6,539 bases of DNA from positions 1-6,539 of the forward strand of contig CANQZT010000088.1 in assembly GCA_947628335.1 (NCBI GenBank), given 5' to 3'. Under the pieces are notes generated by a model, which was not told where the DNA came from, ran no database searches, and worked only from the letters and a program-made list of their open reading frames with translations. The translations under genes and the position numbers were made by a program. Positions 1 through 6,360 of this stretch are shown piece after piece; position 1 is the stretch's first letter, and every line of letters begins with the position of its first letter. Source of the DNA: an uncultured Clostridia bacterium. GTDB lineage: Bacteria > Bacillota_A > Clostridia > TANB77 > CAG-508.

Positions 1-362
1 TTGCAGCATTATATGAACACTGTGTTATTATCGATGAAAAATGGGGGCCATGTGGATTTAAGTTGCCTTTATCTGTAGCTCCATATAAGCTTCAAATTAT
101 AACAAAGATGGAAAATGAAGAAAAGAAGCAATTAGCGAGTCATTTATATGAAGAATTAAATAAAAATGAAATAGCTACAATTTTAGATGATCGTGCTAAT
201 ATAACAATAGGTTCAAAAATAAAAGACTGCAAAGTATTAGGAACTCCATATTTTATAGTATTAGGAGATAAGCAAGAAGGAGAAGTAGTAGAATTAGAAA
301 ATAATATAACAGGTAGTAAAGAAATGGTAAAATTAAGCGAGTTGGTAGATAAACTAAAATAA
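1..362 (+). CDS. proS: Prolyl-tRNA synthetase, C-terminal fragment (5' end outside window)
   Basis: Charges tRNA-Pro with proline in the cytoplasm. Only the last 119 residues are present, open from position 3 to the TAA at 360-362, and the reading frame runs off the left edge, so no start belongs here. The visible part is the class II anticodon-binding domain. It has a strand-like SVAPYKLQII segment, a helix around HLYEELNKNE, then LDDR, then KDCKVLGTPYFIVLGDK. These match the E. coli ProRS tail (LLDDR, ADMELIGIPHTIVLGDR) closely in order and spacing. The stretch before SVAPY (DEKWGPCGFKLPL) is a few residues longer than in E. coli, judged from memory. A HisRS, ThrRS or GlyRS tail is less likely because the G-x-P-x-x-IVLGDK ending is ProRS-like. 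The stop lies 19 nt before aspS, which suggests cotranscription. Confidence 0.9.
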   Translation, partial: AALYEHCVIIDEKWGPCGFKLPLSVAPYKLQIITKMENEEKKQLASHLYEELNKNEIATILDDRANITIGSKIKDCKVLGTPYFIVLGDKQEGEVVELENNITGSKEMVKLSELVDKLK

Positions 363-370
363 TTTTTGTT

Positions 371-375
371 GGAGG
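371..375 (+). promoter_or_regulatory. Ribosome binding site of aspS
   Basis: GGAGG ends 6 nt before the ATG at 382. It lies in the 19-nt gap after proS and fixes the aspS start. The gap has no room for a separate promoter, so aspS is probably translated from the proS message. Confidence 0.8.
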
Positions 376-381
376 AAGAAA

Positions 382-2130
382 ATGAATGAATATAGAACAA
401 AAACGTGTGGAGAATTAAATATTTCAAATATAGATGAAGAAGTAAAACTGGCAGGATGGATTGGAAAAATCAGAAATTTAGGAGGAATGTGTTTTATAGA
501 TTTACGTGATGAATTTGGAATTACTCAAATAGTTGTACAAAATAATGAGGAAATGACTAAAAGCTTAACGACAGAAAGTTGTGTTTGTATAGAGGGAAAA
601 GTAGTAGAAAGGGCAAGTAAAAATACTAAAATGCCAACAGGAGAAATTGAAATAGTTGCAAAAAATATAACTATACTTGGAAAGTGTAAAAGTATTTTAC
701 CATTTGAAATTAATTCAAACGAACAAAATAATGTAAGAGAAGATTTAAGGTTAGAGTATAGATTTTTAGACTTAAGAAATGAGCATTTGCACAATAATAT
801 TTTATTAAGATCTAACATTATAAAAACATTAAGAAATAAAATGGATGAATTAGGATTTACAGAAATACAGACGCCAATTTTGGCAAATTCTTCGCCAGAA
901 GGAGCAAGAGACTTTTTAGTTCCAAGTAGACTACATCCAGGAGAATTTTATGCATTACCACAAGCTCCACAACAATTTAAGCAACTATTAATGGTAGCAG
1001 GATTTAATAAATATTATCAAATAGCACCATGTTTTAGAGATGAGGATCCACGTGCAGATCGTGCGCCAGGAGAATTTTATCAATTAGATTTTGAAATGAG
1101 TTTTGCAACTCAAGAAGATGTATTTGAAGTAATAGAGGAAATAGTACCAGATGTATTTAGTAAGTTTACAAATTGGAAAGTAGATAAGGGTCCTTTTATA
1201 CGTATACCATATAAAGAAGCTATGGAAAAATATGGAATTGATAAACCAGATTTGCGAAATCCATTAATAATTAATGACGTAACAGAAGTTTTTAAAGATA
1301 CAGAATTTAATGCTTTTAAGAATAAAACAGTAAAAGTAATTAAAGTTGAAATGAAAGAGGAATTACCAAGAAAATTCTTTGATACTATGGGAGAATTTGC
1401 ACAAAATGAATTAGGTGCAAAAGGCCTTGCTTGGATAAAAGTAGATAATGATAACAACTTTACAGGTGGGATTTCTAAATTTGTAACTGAACAACAAAAG
1501 AAAGAAATTATGCAAATTACAAATGCAAAGGAAAACACAGCGTTATTTTTTGTAGCAGATGAATTTAGTTTAGCACAAAAAATAGCAGGGGGAGTAAGAA
1601 TAGAACTGGGAAATAGATTAGATTTACTAGAAAAAGACGTATATCGTTTTTGCTTAATAGTAGATTTTCCAATGTATGAATTATCAGATGAAGGTACAAT
1701 AGACTTTAATCATAACCCATTCTCAATGCCACAAGGAGGAATGGAAGCACTTGAAACAATGAATCCATTAGATATACTTGCGTATCAATTTGATTTAGTA
1801 TGTAATGGATATGAAATGGCATCTGGAGCAGTTAGAAATCATGATCCAGAATTGATGATAAAGGCATTTGAAATAGCAGGATATACAAGAAGTGATGTGG
1901 AAGAGCGTTTTGGAGCATTATTTAATGCTTTCCAATATGGAACACCACCTCATGCAGGAGCGGCACCAGGACTTGATAGAATGGTAATGCTAATTGCAAA
2001 CGAAGATAATCTAAGACAAGTAATAGCTTTTCCAAAAAATAAAAAAGCAAGAGATTTATTGATGAGAGCTCCAAGTACAGTAACAAAGGAACAATTAAAA
2101 GATGTACATATAAAATTAGATATAGAATAA
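382..2130 (+). CDS. aspS: Aspartyl-tRNA synthetase (alphaproteobacterial-like type)
   Basis: Attaches aspartate to tRNA-Asp using ATP in the cytoplasm. At 582 residues it has the normal bacterial AspRS length. Residues about 20-108 form the OB-fold anticodon-binding domain (LAGWIGKIRNLGG, FIDLRDEFG). Class II motif 1 lies near 145-168, the QAPQQFKQ loop at 194-201, motif 2 near 213-241 (FRDEDPRADR, invariant Arg219), the bacterial GAD insertion roughly 295-425, and motif 3 near 524-540 (GLDR, Arg533). The forms PGEFYQLD after motif 2, FNHNPFSMPQGG at 442-453 and APGLDR in motif 3 resemble alphaproteobacterial AspRS rather than the E. coli forms (QPEFTQID, HHPFTSP, FGLDR). Leu33 aligns with Leu30 of the discriminating E. 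coli enzyme, where non-discriminating enzymes usually carry His. This hints at tRNA-Asp-only charging but does not prove it. The start is set by GGAGG at 371-375. Confidence 0.96.
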   Translation: MNEYRTKTCGELNISNIDEEVKLAGWIGKIRNLGGMCFIDLRDEFGITQIVVQNNEEMTKSLTTESCVCIEGKVVERASKNTKMPTGEIEIVAKNITILGKCKSILPFEINSNEQNNVREDLRLEYRFLDLRNEHLHNNILLRSNIIKTLRNKMDELGFTEIQTPILANSSPEGARDFLVPSRLHPGEFYALPQAPQQFKQLLMVAGFNKYYQIAPCFRDEDPRADRAPGEFYQLDFEMSFATQEDVFEVIEEIVPDVFSKFTNWKVDKGPFIRIPYKEAMEKYGIDKPDLRNPLIINDVTEVFKDTEFNAFKNKTVKVIKVEMKEELPRKFFDTMGEFAQNELGAKGLAWIKVDNDNNFTGGISKFVTEQQKKEIMQITNAKENTALFFVADEFSLAQKIAGGVRIELGNRLDLLEKDVYRFCLIVDFPMYELSDEGTIDFNHNPFSMPQGGMEALETMNPLDILAYQFDLVCNGYEMASGAVRNHDPELMIKAFEIAGYTRSDVEERFGALFNAFQYGTPPHAGAAPGLDRMVMLIANEDNLRQVIAFPKNKKARDLLMRAPSTVTKEQLKDVHIKLDIE

Positions 2131-2141
2131 AAAAATGTAAA

Positions 2142-2178
2142 AGAACTATTAATTTAATAACTAATAGTTCTCTTTTTG
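2142..2178 (+). terminator. Intrinsic terminator after aspS, possibly bidirectional
   Basis: A perfect 10-bp stem (2142-2151 pairing with 2162-2171) with a 10-nt A/T loop is followed by CTTTTT. It starts 12 nt after the aspS stop and would end the proS-aspS message. On the minus strand the same stem is followed by TTT and, a little later, TTTTTT, so it might once also have ended the minus-strand deaminase remnant. The stem is A/T-rich, hence moderate strength. Confidence 0.7.
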
Positions 2179-2282
2179 CTTCTTTGAAACCTTGAATTTA
2201 GATAGCAAATTTTAAAATTTTCATCTACATATTGATTCATGAATTGACTACAATAACCACAGGGTAAGATGAAGTGTTTAAT
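2154..2282 (-). pseudogene. Remnant of a cytidine deaminase-like gene (C-terminal part)
   Basis: Read on the minus strand from 2282 down to the TAA at 2156-2154, this stop-to-stop frame encodes 42 residues. It opens with a segment containing LPCGYCSQFMNQYVDENFKI, with PCGYC at 2264-2250. PCxxC followed by QF/QVxxEY and an acidic-hydrophobic stretch is the zinc-binding C-terminal part of cytidine deaminase, whose common form is PCGACRQ. The N-terminal half, including the catalytic AE motif, is missing. A stop codon lies just upstream at 2285-2283, and beyond it are the uvrC promoter and gene. There is no usable start. The end (after about residue 25) drifts away from the family and runs into the aspS terminator, where another frame reads RELL, a faint echo of the family's usual ELLPY ending. 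Family assignment is by motif recognition only. A chance frame is the alternative. Confidence 0.55.
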
Positions 2283-2296
2283 TTATAGTTAAAATA

Positions 2297-2325
2297 TTGA
2301 CAAATAAGAAAAGACTATATATAAT
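2297..2325 (+). promoter_or_regulatory. Consensus sigma-A promoter of uvrC
   Basis: TTGACA (2297-2302), a 17-nt spacer and TATAAT (2320-2325) match the vegetative consensus exactly, with A/T-rich DNA directly upstream that could act as an UP element. Transcription would begin near 2331-2333, just before the AAAGGAG ribosome binding site, leaving a leader of about 15 nt. No LexA/SOS-type box (GAAC-N4-GTTC or similar) is visible here, so constitutive expression is the simplest reading. Confidence 0.85.
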
Positions 2326-2334
2326 GAATTTTTT

Positions 2335-2341
2335 AAAGGAG
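2335..2341 (+). promoter_or_regulatory. Ribosome binding site that sets the uvrC start
   Basis: AAAGGAG lies 6 nt before the ATG at 2348. It excludes the longer in-frame starts: TTG at 2297 is the -35 box itself, and ATG at 2324 overlaps the -10 box and has no Shine-Dalgarno sequence. Confidence 0.85.
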
Positions 2342-2347
2342 AAATAT

Positions 2348-4141
2348 ATGTTTAATATAGAAGAGGAACTAAAAAAATTGCCGAAAAAACCTGGAGTATA
2401 TATTATGAGGGATAAAGATGATAAAATTCTATATGTAGGAAAAGCAGTAATTTTAAGAAATCGTGTAAGGCAATATTTTAGAAAAAACAATAAAACAAAA
2501 AGAATAGAAAATATGGTAGCATTAGTGGATCATTTTGAGTATATCGTTACTGATAATGAAGCAGAGGCATTAATATTAGAGTGTAATTTAATAAAAGAGA
2601 ATAGACCTAAATTTAATGTTTTATTAAAAGACGACAAAACATATCCATATATAAAAATAGATGTAAAATCAGATTATCCAAGTGTTACTATTACAAGAAA
2701 AATATTAAATGATGGAGCTAGGTATTTTGGTCCATATGCGAATGCTGGTAGTGCAAAAGAAATGGTAGATTTTATAAAACAAAAATTTAAAATCCGTCAA
2801 TGCAAAAATTTTAAATCAAACAAAAGAGTGTGCCTAAATTATCATATACATCGTTGTTTAGCTCCATGTATGGGATATGTTTCAAAAGAGGAATATAGAA
2901 AACAAATAAATCAAATTATTATGCTTTTAGAAGGAAAGATCGAAAAAATTGTGAATGAATTGGATAAACAAATTCAAGAAAAAGCTTCAAAACAAGAATA
3001 TGAAGAAGCAGCATTTTTACGAGATAAGAAAATTGCGATAGAAAGAATATCTCAAAAACAAAAAGTATCTAATATTACAGAAAATGATATAGATGTAATT
3101 GGTTTAGCAAAGAATGAGCTTAGCGTATGTATTGAAATATTTTTTGTTAGAAAAAGTAAAATGATTGGTAGAGAGCATTATTTTTTTGATGACTTAACAG
3201 ATGTTTCAAATGAAGAGATTTTATCTAGTTTTGTAAAACAGTACTATATGAACAAAGAAGAAATACCACATCGAATTATGTTAAAAGAAGAAATTGAAGA
3301 TAAAGAAATTATAGAACAATATTTAACGGAAAAAGTAGGAAGAAAAGTAGAATTGAAATCACCTCAAAAAGGAGAAAAATTGCGTTTTGTAGAAATGGCA
3401 GAAAAAAATGCTAAAGTAACCTTAGAAAATAGATCAAATGATAAGTTTGAGTTATTAATGGAATTAAAAGAAATAATGAACATGGATAAGATCCCAAGAA
3501 AAATAGAAACATTTGATATTTCTAATATTTCGGGAAATTATATGGTGGCAGGGATGTGTGTATTACAAGATGGAGAAATTAACCATAAACTTTCTAGAAG
3601 ATTTAAAATAAAAACAGTTCTTACACAAGATGATCCTAAATGTATGGAAGAAGTAATATCAAGAAGATTAAAACATTCAATAGAATCAATTAATGGAGGT
3701 TTTGGAAAATTACCAGATGCGATATTTGTAGATGGTGGAATTACACAAGAAAGAGCAGCAAGAAAAGCAATTAATCAATATGGATTACACATACCAGTGT
3801 ATGGAATGGTAAAAAATGATAAACATAGAACACGAGCATTAATAGATGAAAATAGAAAAGAACAGGAACTTTCAGAAAAGTTAATGAATTTAATTACAAA
3901 TTTTCAAGATGAAGTGCATAAAACAGCTATTGAATATCATAGGAAAATACGTGATAAAGAAATTACAAAATCAGTATTAGATAATATTTCAGGAATAGGT
4001 GAAGTTAAGAAAAGAGAGTTACTGAAACGATTTGGAAGTGTAGAAAAAATTGGTCAGTCAAGTATAAAAGATTTGACAAAAATAAAAGGAATAAATGAAA
4101 AATTAGCAAAAAATATCATAGAAACAATAAAAAAAGTGTGA
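2348..4141 (+). CDS. uvrC: UvrABC excision nuclease subunit C
   Basis: Makes both incisions around bulky DNA lesions once UvrA and UvrB have loaded, in nucleotide excision repair. The 597-residue protein has full family length. The GIY-YIG nuclease domain spans about 13-95, with PGVY (Tyr18), ILYVGKA (Tyr29, Lys32), Arg39 and the LILECNLIK glutamate (Glu78), so the 3'-incision site looks intact. Cysteines 152, 162, 170 and 174 match the spacing of the iron-sulfur ligands described for E. coli UvrC. A UVR motif that contacts UvrB lies near 200-235. The RNase H/EndoV-like 5'-incision domain shows ETFDISNISG (Asp390), FVDGG (Asp462) and the HKTAIEYHRKIR block (His524/His531). Tandem helix-hairpin-helix motifs cover about 545-597. 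The gene has its own promoter. It ends in TGA, and no convincing terminator follows, so some read-through downstream is possible. Confidence 0.97.
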   Translation: MFNIEEELKKLPKKPGVYIMRDKDDKILYVGKAVILRNRVRQYFRKNNKTKRIENMVALVDHFEYIVTDNEAEALILECNLIKENRPKFNVLLKDDKTYPYIKIDVKSDYPSVTITRKILNDGARYFGPYANAGSAKEMVDFIKQKFKIRQCKNFKSNKRVCLNYHIHRCLAPCMGYVSKEEYRKQINQIIMLLEGKIEKIVNELDKQIQEKASKQEYEEAAFLRDKKIAIERISQKQKVSNITENDIDVIGLAKNELSVCIEIFFVRKSKMIGREHYFFDDLTDVSNEEILSSFVKQYYMNKEEIPHRIMLKEEIEDKEIIEQYLTEKVGRKVELKSPQKGEKLRFVEMAEKNAKVTLENRSNDKFELLMELKEIMNMDKIPRKIETFDISNISGNYMVAGMCVLQDGEINHKLSRRFKIKTVLTQDDPKCMEEVISRRLKHSIESINGGFGKLPDAIFVDGGITQERAARKAINQYGLHIPVYGMVKNDKHRTRALIDENRKEQELSEKLMNLITNFQDEVHKTAIEYHRKIRDKEITKSVLDNISGIGEVKKRELLKRFGSVEKIGQSSIKDLTKIKGINEKLAKNIIETIKKV

Positions 4142-4147
4142 AATTAG

Positions 4148-4177
4148 TTGAAAATACACTAAAATTTATGATATTAT
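4148..4177 (+). promoter_or_regulatory. Candidate promoter for the small membrane protein gene cluster
   Basis: TTGAAA (4148-4153), an 18-nt spacer and TATTAT (4172-4177) lie in the 114-nt gap after uvrC. A start near 4184 would give a leader of about 70 nt before the ATG at 4256. The boxes are imperfect and the region is A/T-rich, so this is a guess supported mainly by position. Confidence 0.4.
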
Positions 4178-4196
4178 TATAGGTAATATTTATCAT
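4168..4196 (+). repeat. Imperfect inverted repeat overlapping the candidate -10 box
   Basis: ATGATA-T-TATTA (4168-4179) faces TAATA-TT-TATCAT (4184-4196) across a 4-nt loop, giving 11 pairs around a 1x2 internal loop. No T-run follows, so it does not look like a uvrC terminator. Its overlap with the -10 box would fit an operator or a leader hairpin, but all-A/T dyads are common by chance in this DNA. Confidence 0.3.
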
Positions 4197-4255
4197 ATTT
4201 CATAAATCTTATGCATATATTATTTACAGGAATAATATTAAGGGGGAAGTTATTT

Positions 4256-4456
4256 ATGGAATATGCAAAAGATGAAGTGTTTAGTATTCGATATAATGAA
4301 AAGAAGGACAGGTTAGAGTATTCTTTTTTAAGAAGAGTGTGGAGGCGAATATTAAATAATAAATTTCTAACATTGTTAATTACAATGGGAATAATATTTA
4401 GCATTTTTAATTTTACATTAGTTTTTTGGTTTTTTGAAGTATTAAGTACAATATAA
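4256..4456 (+). CDS. Small single-pass membrane protein, unknown function
   Basis: I do not recognise this 66-residue protein. Residues 1-36 are charged and soluble, ending in a basic patch (FLRRVWRRILNNK, 24-36). Residues about 37-60 are one hydrophobic segment (FLTLLITMGIIFSIFNFTLV then FWFF), with only six residues after it. By the positive-inside rule the N-terminus should face the cytoplasm. The segment is internal and uncleaved in appearance, so it is an anchor rather than a signal peptide. The start at 4256 is chosen because AGGGGG at 4241-4246 sits 9 nt upstream; an in-frame ATG at 4211 has no such site. It is the first gene of a compact group, 18 nt before the IspH-like gene. A sensor or scaffold role is possible, but nothing in the sequence shows it. 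Confidence 0.72.
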   Translation: MEYAKDEVFSIRYNEKKDRLEYSFLRRVWRRILNNKFLTLLITMGIIFSIFNFTLVFWFFEVLSTI

Positions 4457-4474
4457 TAAGATGAAGGATTTGTT

Positions 4475-4792
4475 ATGGAAATAATTTTGGAAAAAGAAAT
4501 GAAGTCTTTAGAGGAAGAAAAAGTAGTACAATCAAGACAAGCAGAGATAATTATTGTAATTGGAGCAAAAGACGATGATAAGACGAAGCAACTATATGAA
4601 GCAAAAGTAAAATATTGTAATAATGTAATGGTAGTAGAAACTATAGAGGATTTATATTTAAATTACATAAGTAGATTTAAAAAAGTTGGAATCATTGCAA
4701 CAGAAAATGCATCTAAAAATTTTGTAAATAAAGTTATAGAAATATTAAAAAATACAGAAACAGAGGATTACATATATGAAAATAGCAGATAG
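4475..4792 (+). CDS. Orphan IspH C-terminal-domain-like protein, probably not a reductase
   Basis: Residues 23-92 of this 105-residue protein follow the last domain of IspH (HMB-PP reductase, final step of the MEP isoprenoid pathway). They show AEIIIVIGAK, a helix with TKQLYEAKVKYC, a VVETIEDL strand-turn, FKKVGIIATENAS and a closing helix. The first two IspH domains, with the iron-sulfur cysteines and the catalytic Glu, are absent. The usual diphosphate-binding K-N/H-SSN-T/S loop reads KDDDKT here (32-37), and the GAS segment reads TEN, so reductase activity is very unlikely. Residues 1-22 are a charged helix-like lead. A good ribosome binding site (AAGGA, 4464-4468, 6 nt before ATG) and an unbroken frame argue for a translated gene rather than rubble. 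Its last 17 nt overlap the methyltransferase gene. The fold assignment is from motif memory. A degenerating gene fragment is the alternative. Confidence 0.65.
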   Translation: MEIILEKEMKSLEEEKVVQSRQAEIIIVIGAKDDDKTKQLYEAKVKYCNNVMVVETIEDLYLNYISRFKKVGIIATENASKNFVNKVIEILKNTETEDYIYENSR

Positions 4793-5639
4793 TTGGAAAG
4801 ATTATGAAATATTGGATATGGCAAATGGAGAAAAGTTAGAAAGATGGAAAGATGTAATTCTAGTTAGACCAGATCCACAAATTATTTGGCATAAAAAAAC
4901 TTATCCACAAAAGTGGAAACAAGCAAATGCAACATATAATAGAAGCAAAACTGGTGGAGGAAGCTGGAGTTATAATAAAAAAATACCACAAAGTTGGAAG
5001 GTCCAATATAAAAATTTAATATTTAATATAAAACCAATGGGATTTAAGCACACTGGTTTGTTTCCTGAACAAGCTGTAAATTGGGATTGGATGATAGAAA
5101 AAATAAAGAAAGAAAAAAGAGAAATTAAAGTATTAAATTTATTTGCGTATACAGGAGGTGCGACTGTTGCATGCTTGTCAGCAGGAGCAAGTGTTTGTCA
5201 TGTGGATAGTTCTAAAGGTATGGTTACATGGGCAAAAGAGAATGTAACATCATCAGGTTTAGAAAAAATGTCAGTTAGATATATAGTAGATGATGTTGTA
5301 AAATTTGTATCAAGAGAAATACGACGAGGAAATAAGTACGATGCAATTATTATGGATCCTCCATCTTATGGAAGGGGAACAAATGGTGAAGTATGGCAAT
5401 TCGAAGAAAATATATATGATTTGGTAAATTTATGTGTAAAGGTATTATCAGATAATCCGTTGTTCTTTTTGATTAATTCATATACAACAGGAATATCAGC
5501 AAAGGTATTAGAAAATATTTTAAGGCTTAATATAGAACAAAATTTAAGAGGAAAATTTGAATCAGGAGAAATAGGATTACCAGTAAAGAATAGTAAATTA
5601 GTATTACCATGTGGAATATATGGACGTTGGGAGAAATAA
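4776..5639 (+). CDS. RlmI-like class I SAM-dependent methyltransferase, probable RNA target
   Basis: Transfers a methyl group from S-adenosylmethionine, probably to RNA. The 287-residue protein has a Trp-rich N-terminal region (Trp7, 24, 38, 47, 64, 74) that includes RPDPQIIW and the strongly patterned block GFKHTGLFPEQAVNWDWM (89-106). A Rossmann methyltransferase domain follows, with motif I VLNLFAYTGG (119-128), acidic Asp144 in CHVDSSKG, VDD at 171-173 and motif IV IMDPPSYGRG (192-201). This resembles the catalytic half of RlmI/RlmKL-type enzymes, but the PUA domain of RlmI is missing and the position where m5C enzymes carry a catalytic Cys reads INSYTTG. The base and site modified therefore cannot be read from sequence. 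The ATG has AGAGGA at 4762-4767, and it overlaps the preceding gene by 17 nt, suggesting coupled translation. A pseudouridine synthase follows after 1 nt. Confidence 0.85.
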   Translation: MKIADSWKDYEILDMANGEKLERWKDVILVRPDPQIIWHKKTYPQKWKQANATYNRSKTGGGSWSYNKKIPQSWKVQYKNLIFNIKPMGFKHTGLFPEQAVNWDWMIEKIKKEKREIKVLNLFAYTGGATVACLSAGASVCHVDSSKGMVTWAKENVTSSGLEKMSVRYIVDDVVKFVSREIRRGNKYDAIIMDPPSYGRGTNGEVWQFEENIYDLVNLCVKVLSDNPLFFLINSYTTGISAKVLENILRLNIEQNLRGKFESGEIGLPVKNSKLVLPCGIYGRWEK

Positions 5640-5640
5640 A

Positions 5641-6330
5641 ATGAGTAATTTAAAGGTGCTATACGAAGATAATCATATAATAGTTGTAGAAAAAATTCCA
5701 AACATTCCCTCACAAGCAGATAAAACAAATGATATAGATATGCTTACAATAGTAAAGCAGTATATAAAAGAAAAATATCATAAACCAGGAGATGTATATT
5801 TAGGATTAATACATAGATTAGATAGACCTGTTGGAGGTGTTATGGTATTTGCAAGAACATCAAAGGCAGCGGCTAGACTTAGTGAAGAAGTAAGAAATAA
5901 AGTTTTTAAAAAACAGTATTTAGCAATTGTAGATGGAAAGTTAGAAGAAGATAAAAATATTTTTGAAGATTATTTAATAAAAAATGAAAGAAATAATATT
6001 AGTAAGGTAGTAAATAAACAAACAAAAAATGCAAAACTTGCAAAATTAGATTATGAGTTATTAACTTATGTAAAAGAAATAAATTTATCTGTCGTTAAAA
6101 TAAATTTACATACAGGCAGACACCATCAAATTCGTGTTCAATTTGCAAGTAGGAATCATAGTTTATATGGAGATCAAAAATATGGAACAAGAGGGAGAGG
6201 TAAACAGATTTGCTTATGGGCATATAGCTTAACTTTAATTCATCCGATAACCAAAAAAGAACTAACATTTAAAAGTGTACCAGATAAGATTGGAAGTTGG
6301 AAAATATTAGAAAATATAAATATTTGTTAG
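5641..6330 (+). CDS. RluA-family RNA pseudouridine synthase
   Basis: Isomerises uridine to pseudouridine in rRNA or tRNA. The 229-residue protein opens with VLYEDNHIIVVEKIPNIPSQ, then has the family signature GLIHRLDRPVGGVMVFART (55-73) with catalytic Asp61. KKQYLAIVDG, INLHTGRHHQIRVQFAS (154-170) and the LYGDQKYG block (175-182) follow. There is no N-terminal S4 domain, so its size and layout fit short RluA/TruC-like members rather than RluD. The exact target uridine cannot be assigned. ATG at 5641 is preferred because GGGAG (5629-5633) sits 7 nt upstream; GTG at 5611 lies inside the methyltransferase gene and adds residues the family lacks. The gene starts 1 nt after the methyltransferase stop, and a strong terminator directly follows it. 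Confidence 0.93.
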   Translation: MSNLKVLYEDNHIIVVEKIPNIPSQADKTNDIDMLTIVKQYIKEKYHKPGDVYLGLIHRLDRPVGGVMVFARTSKAAARLSEEVRNKVFKKQYLAIVDGKLEEDKNIFEDYLIKNERNNISKVVNKQTKNAKLAKLDYELLTYVKEINLSVVKINLHTGRHHQIRVQFASRNHSLYGDQKYGTRGRGKQICLWAYSLTLIHPITKKELTFKSVPDKIGSWKILENINIC

Positions 6331-6360
6331 AAATACACTTAAAAATAAGTGTATTTTTTT
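6331..6360 (+). terminator. Strong intrinsic terminator ending the operon
   Basis: A perfect 11-bp stem (6331-6341 with 6346-6356), an AAAA loop and a run of seven T (6354-6360) begin directly after the pseudouridine synthase stop. This marks the end of the uvrC-to-pseudouridine-synthase run. The A-run on the left arm could let it act on the minus strand too. Confidence 0.9.

Noticed and set aside
1110..1538. Open minus-strand frame of 142 codons inside aspS
   Set aside because: It lies opposite a well-supported aspS, shows Ser/Phe/Leu-rich antisense-like composition, and has no family resemblance.
2142..2171. GAAC...GTTC as an SOS (LexA) box
   Set aside because: The half-sites are the arms of a terminator hairpin with far too wide a spacing for LexA.
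2207..2220. 14-bp palindrome AAATTTTAAAATTT, and ATTCATGAAT at 2235-2244
   Set aside because: These are low-complexity A/T palindromes expected by chance. They lie inside the deaminase remnant and do not match a known operator.
2297..2347. Longer uvrC start at TTG 2297
   Set aside because: The TTG is part of the -35 box, the extra 17 residues precede the family's usual MFxIEEELKKLP start, and the ribosome binding site fits ATG 2348.
4139..4141. TGA as a tryptophan codon (genetic code 4)
   Set aside because: All tryptophans in the genes are TGG, and UvrC ends at its normal length at this TGA.
4152..4160. AAATACACT shared with the terminator arm at 6332-6340
   Set aside because: It is a single 9-nt match of A/T-rich DNA without a second shared element.
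5366..5728. Open minus-strand frame of 120 codons across the methyltransferase-pseudouridine synthase junction
   Set aside because: It is antisense to two clear genes, has no recognisable motif, and shows antisense-type composition.
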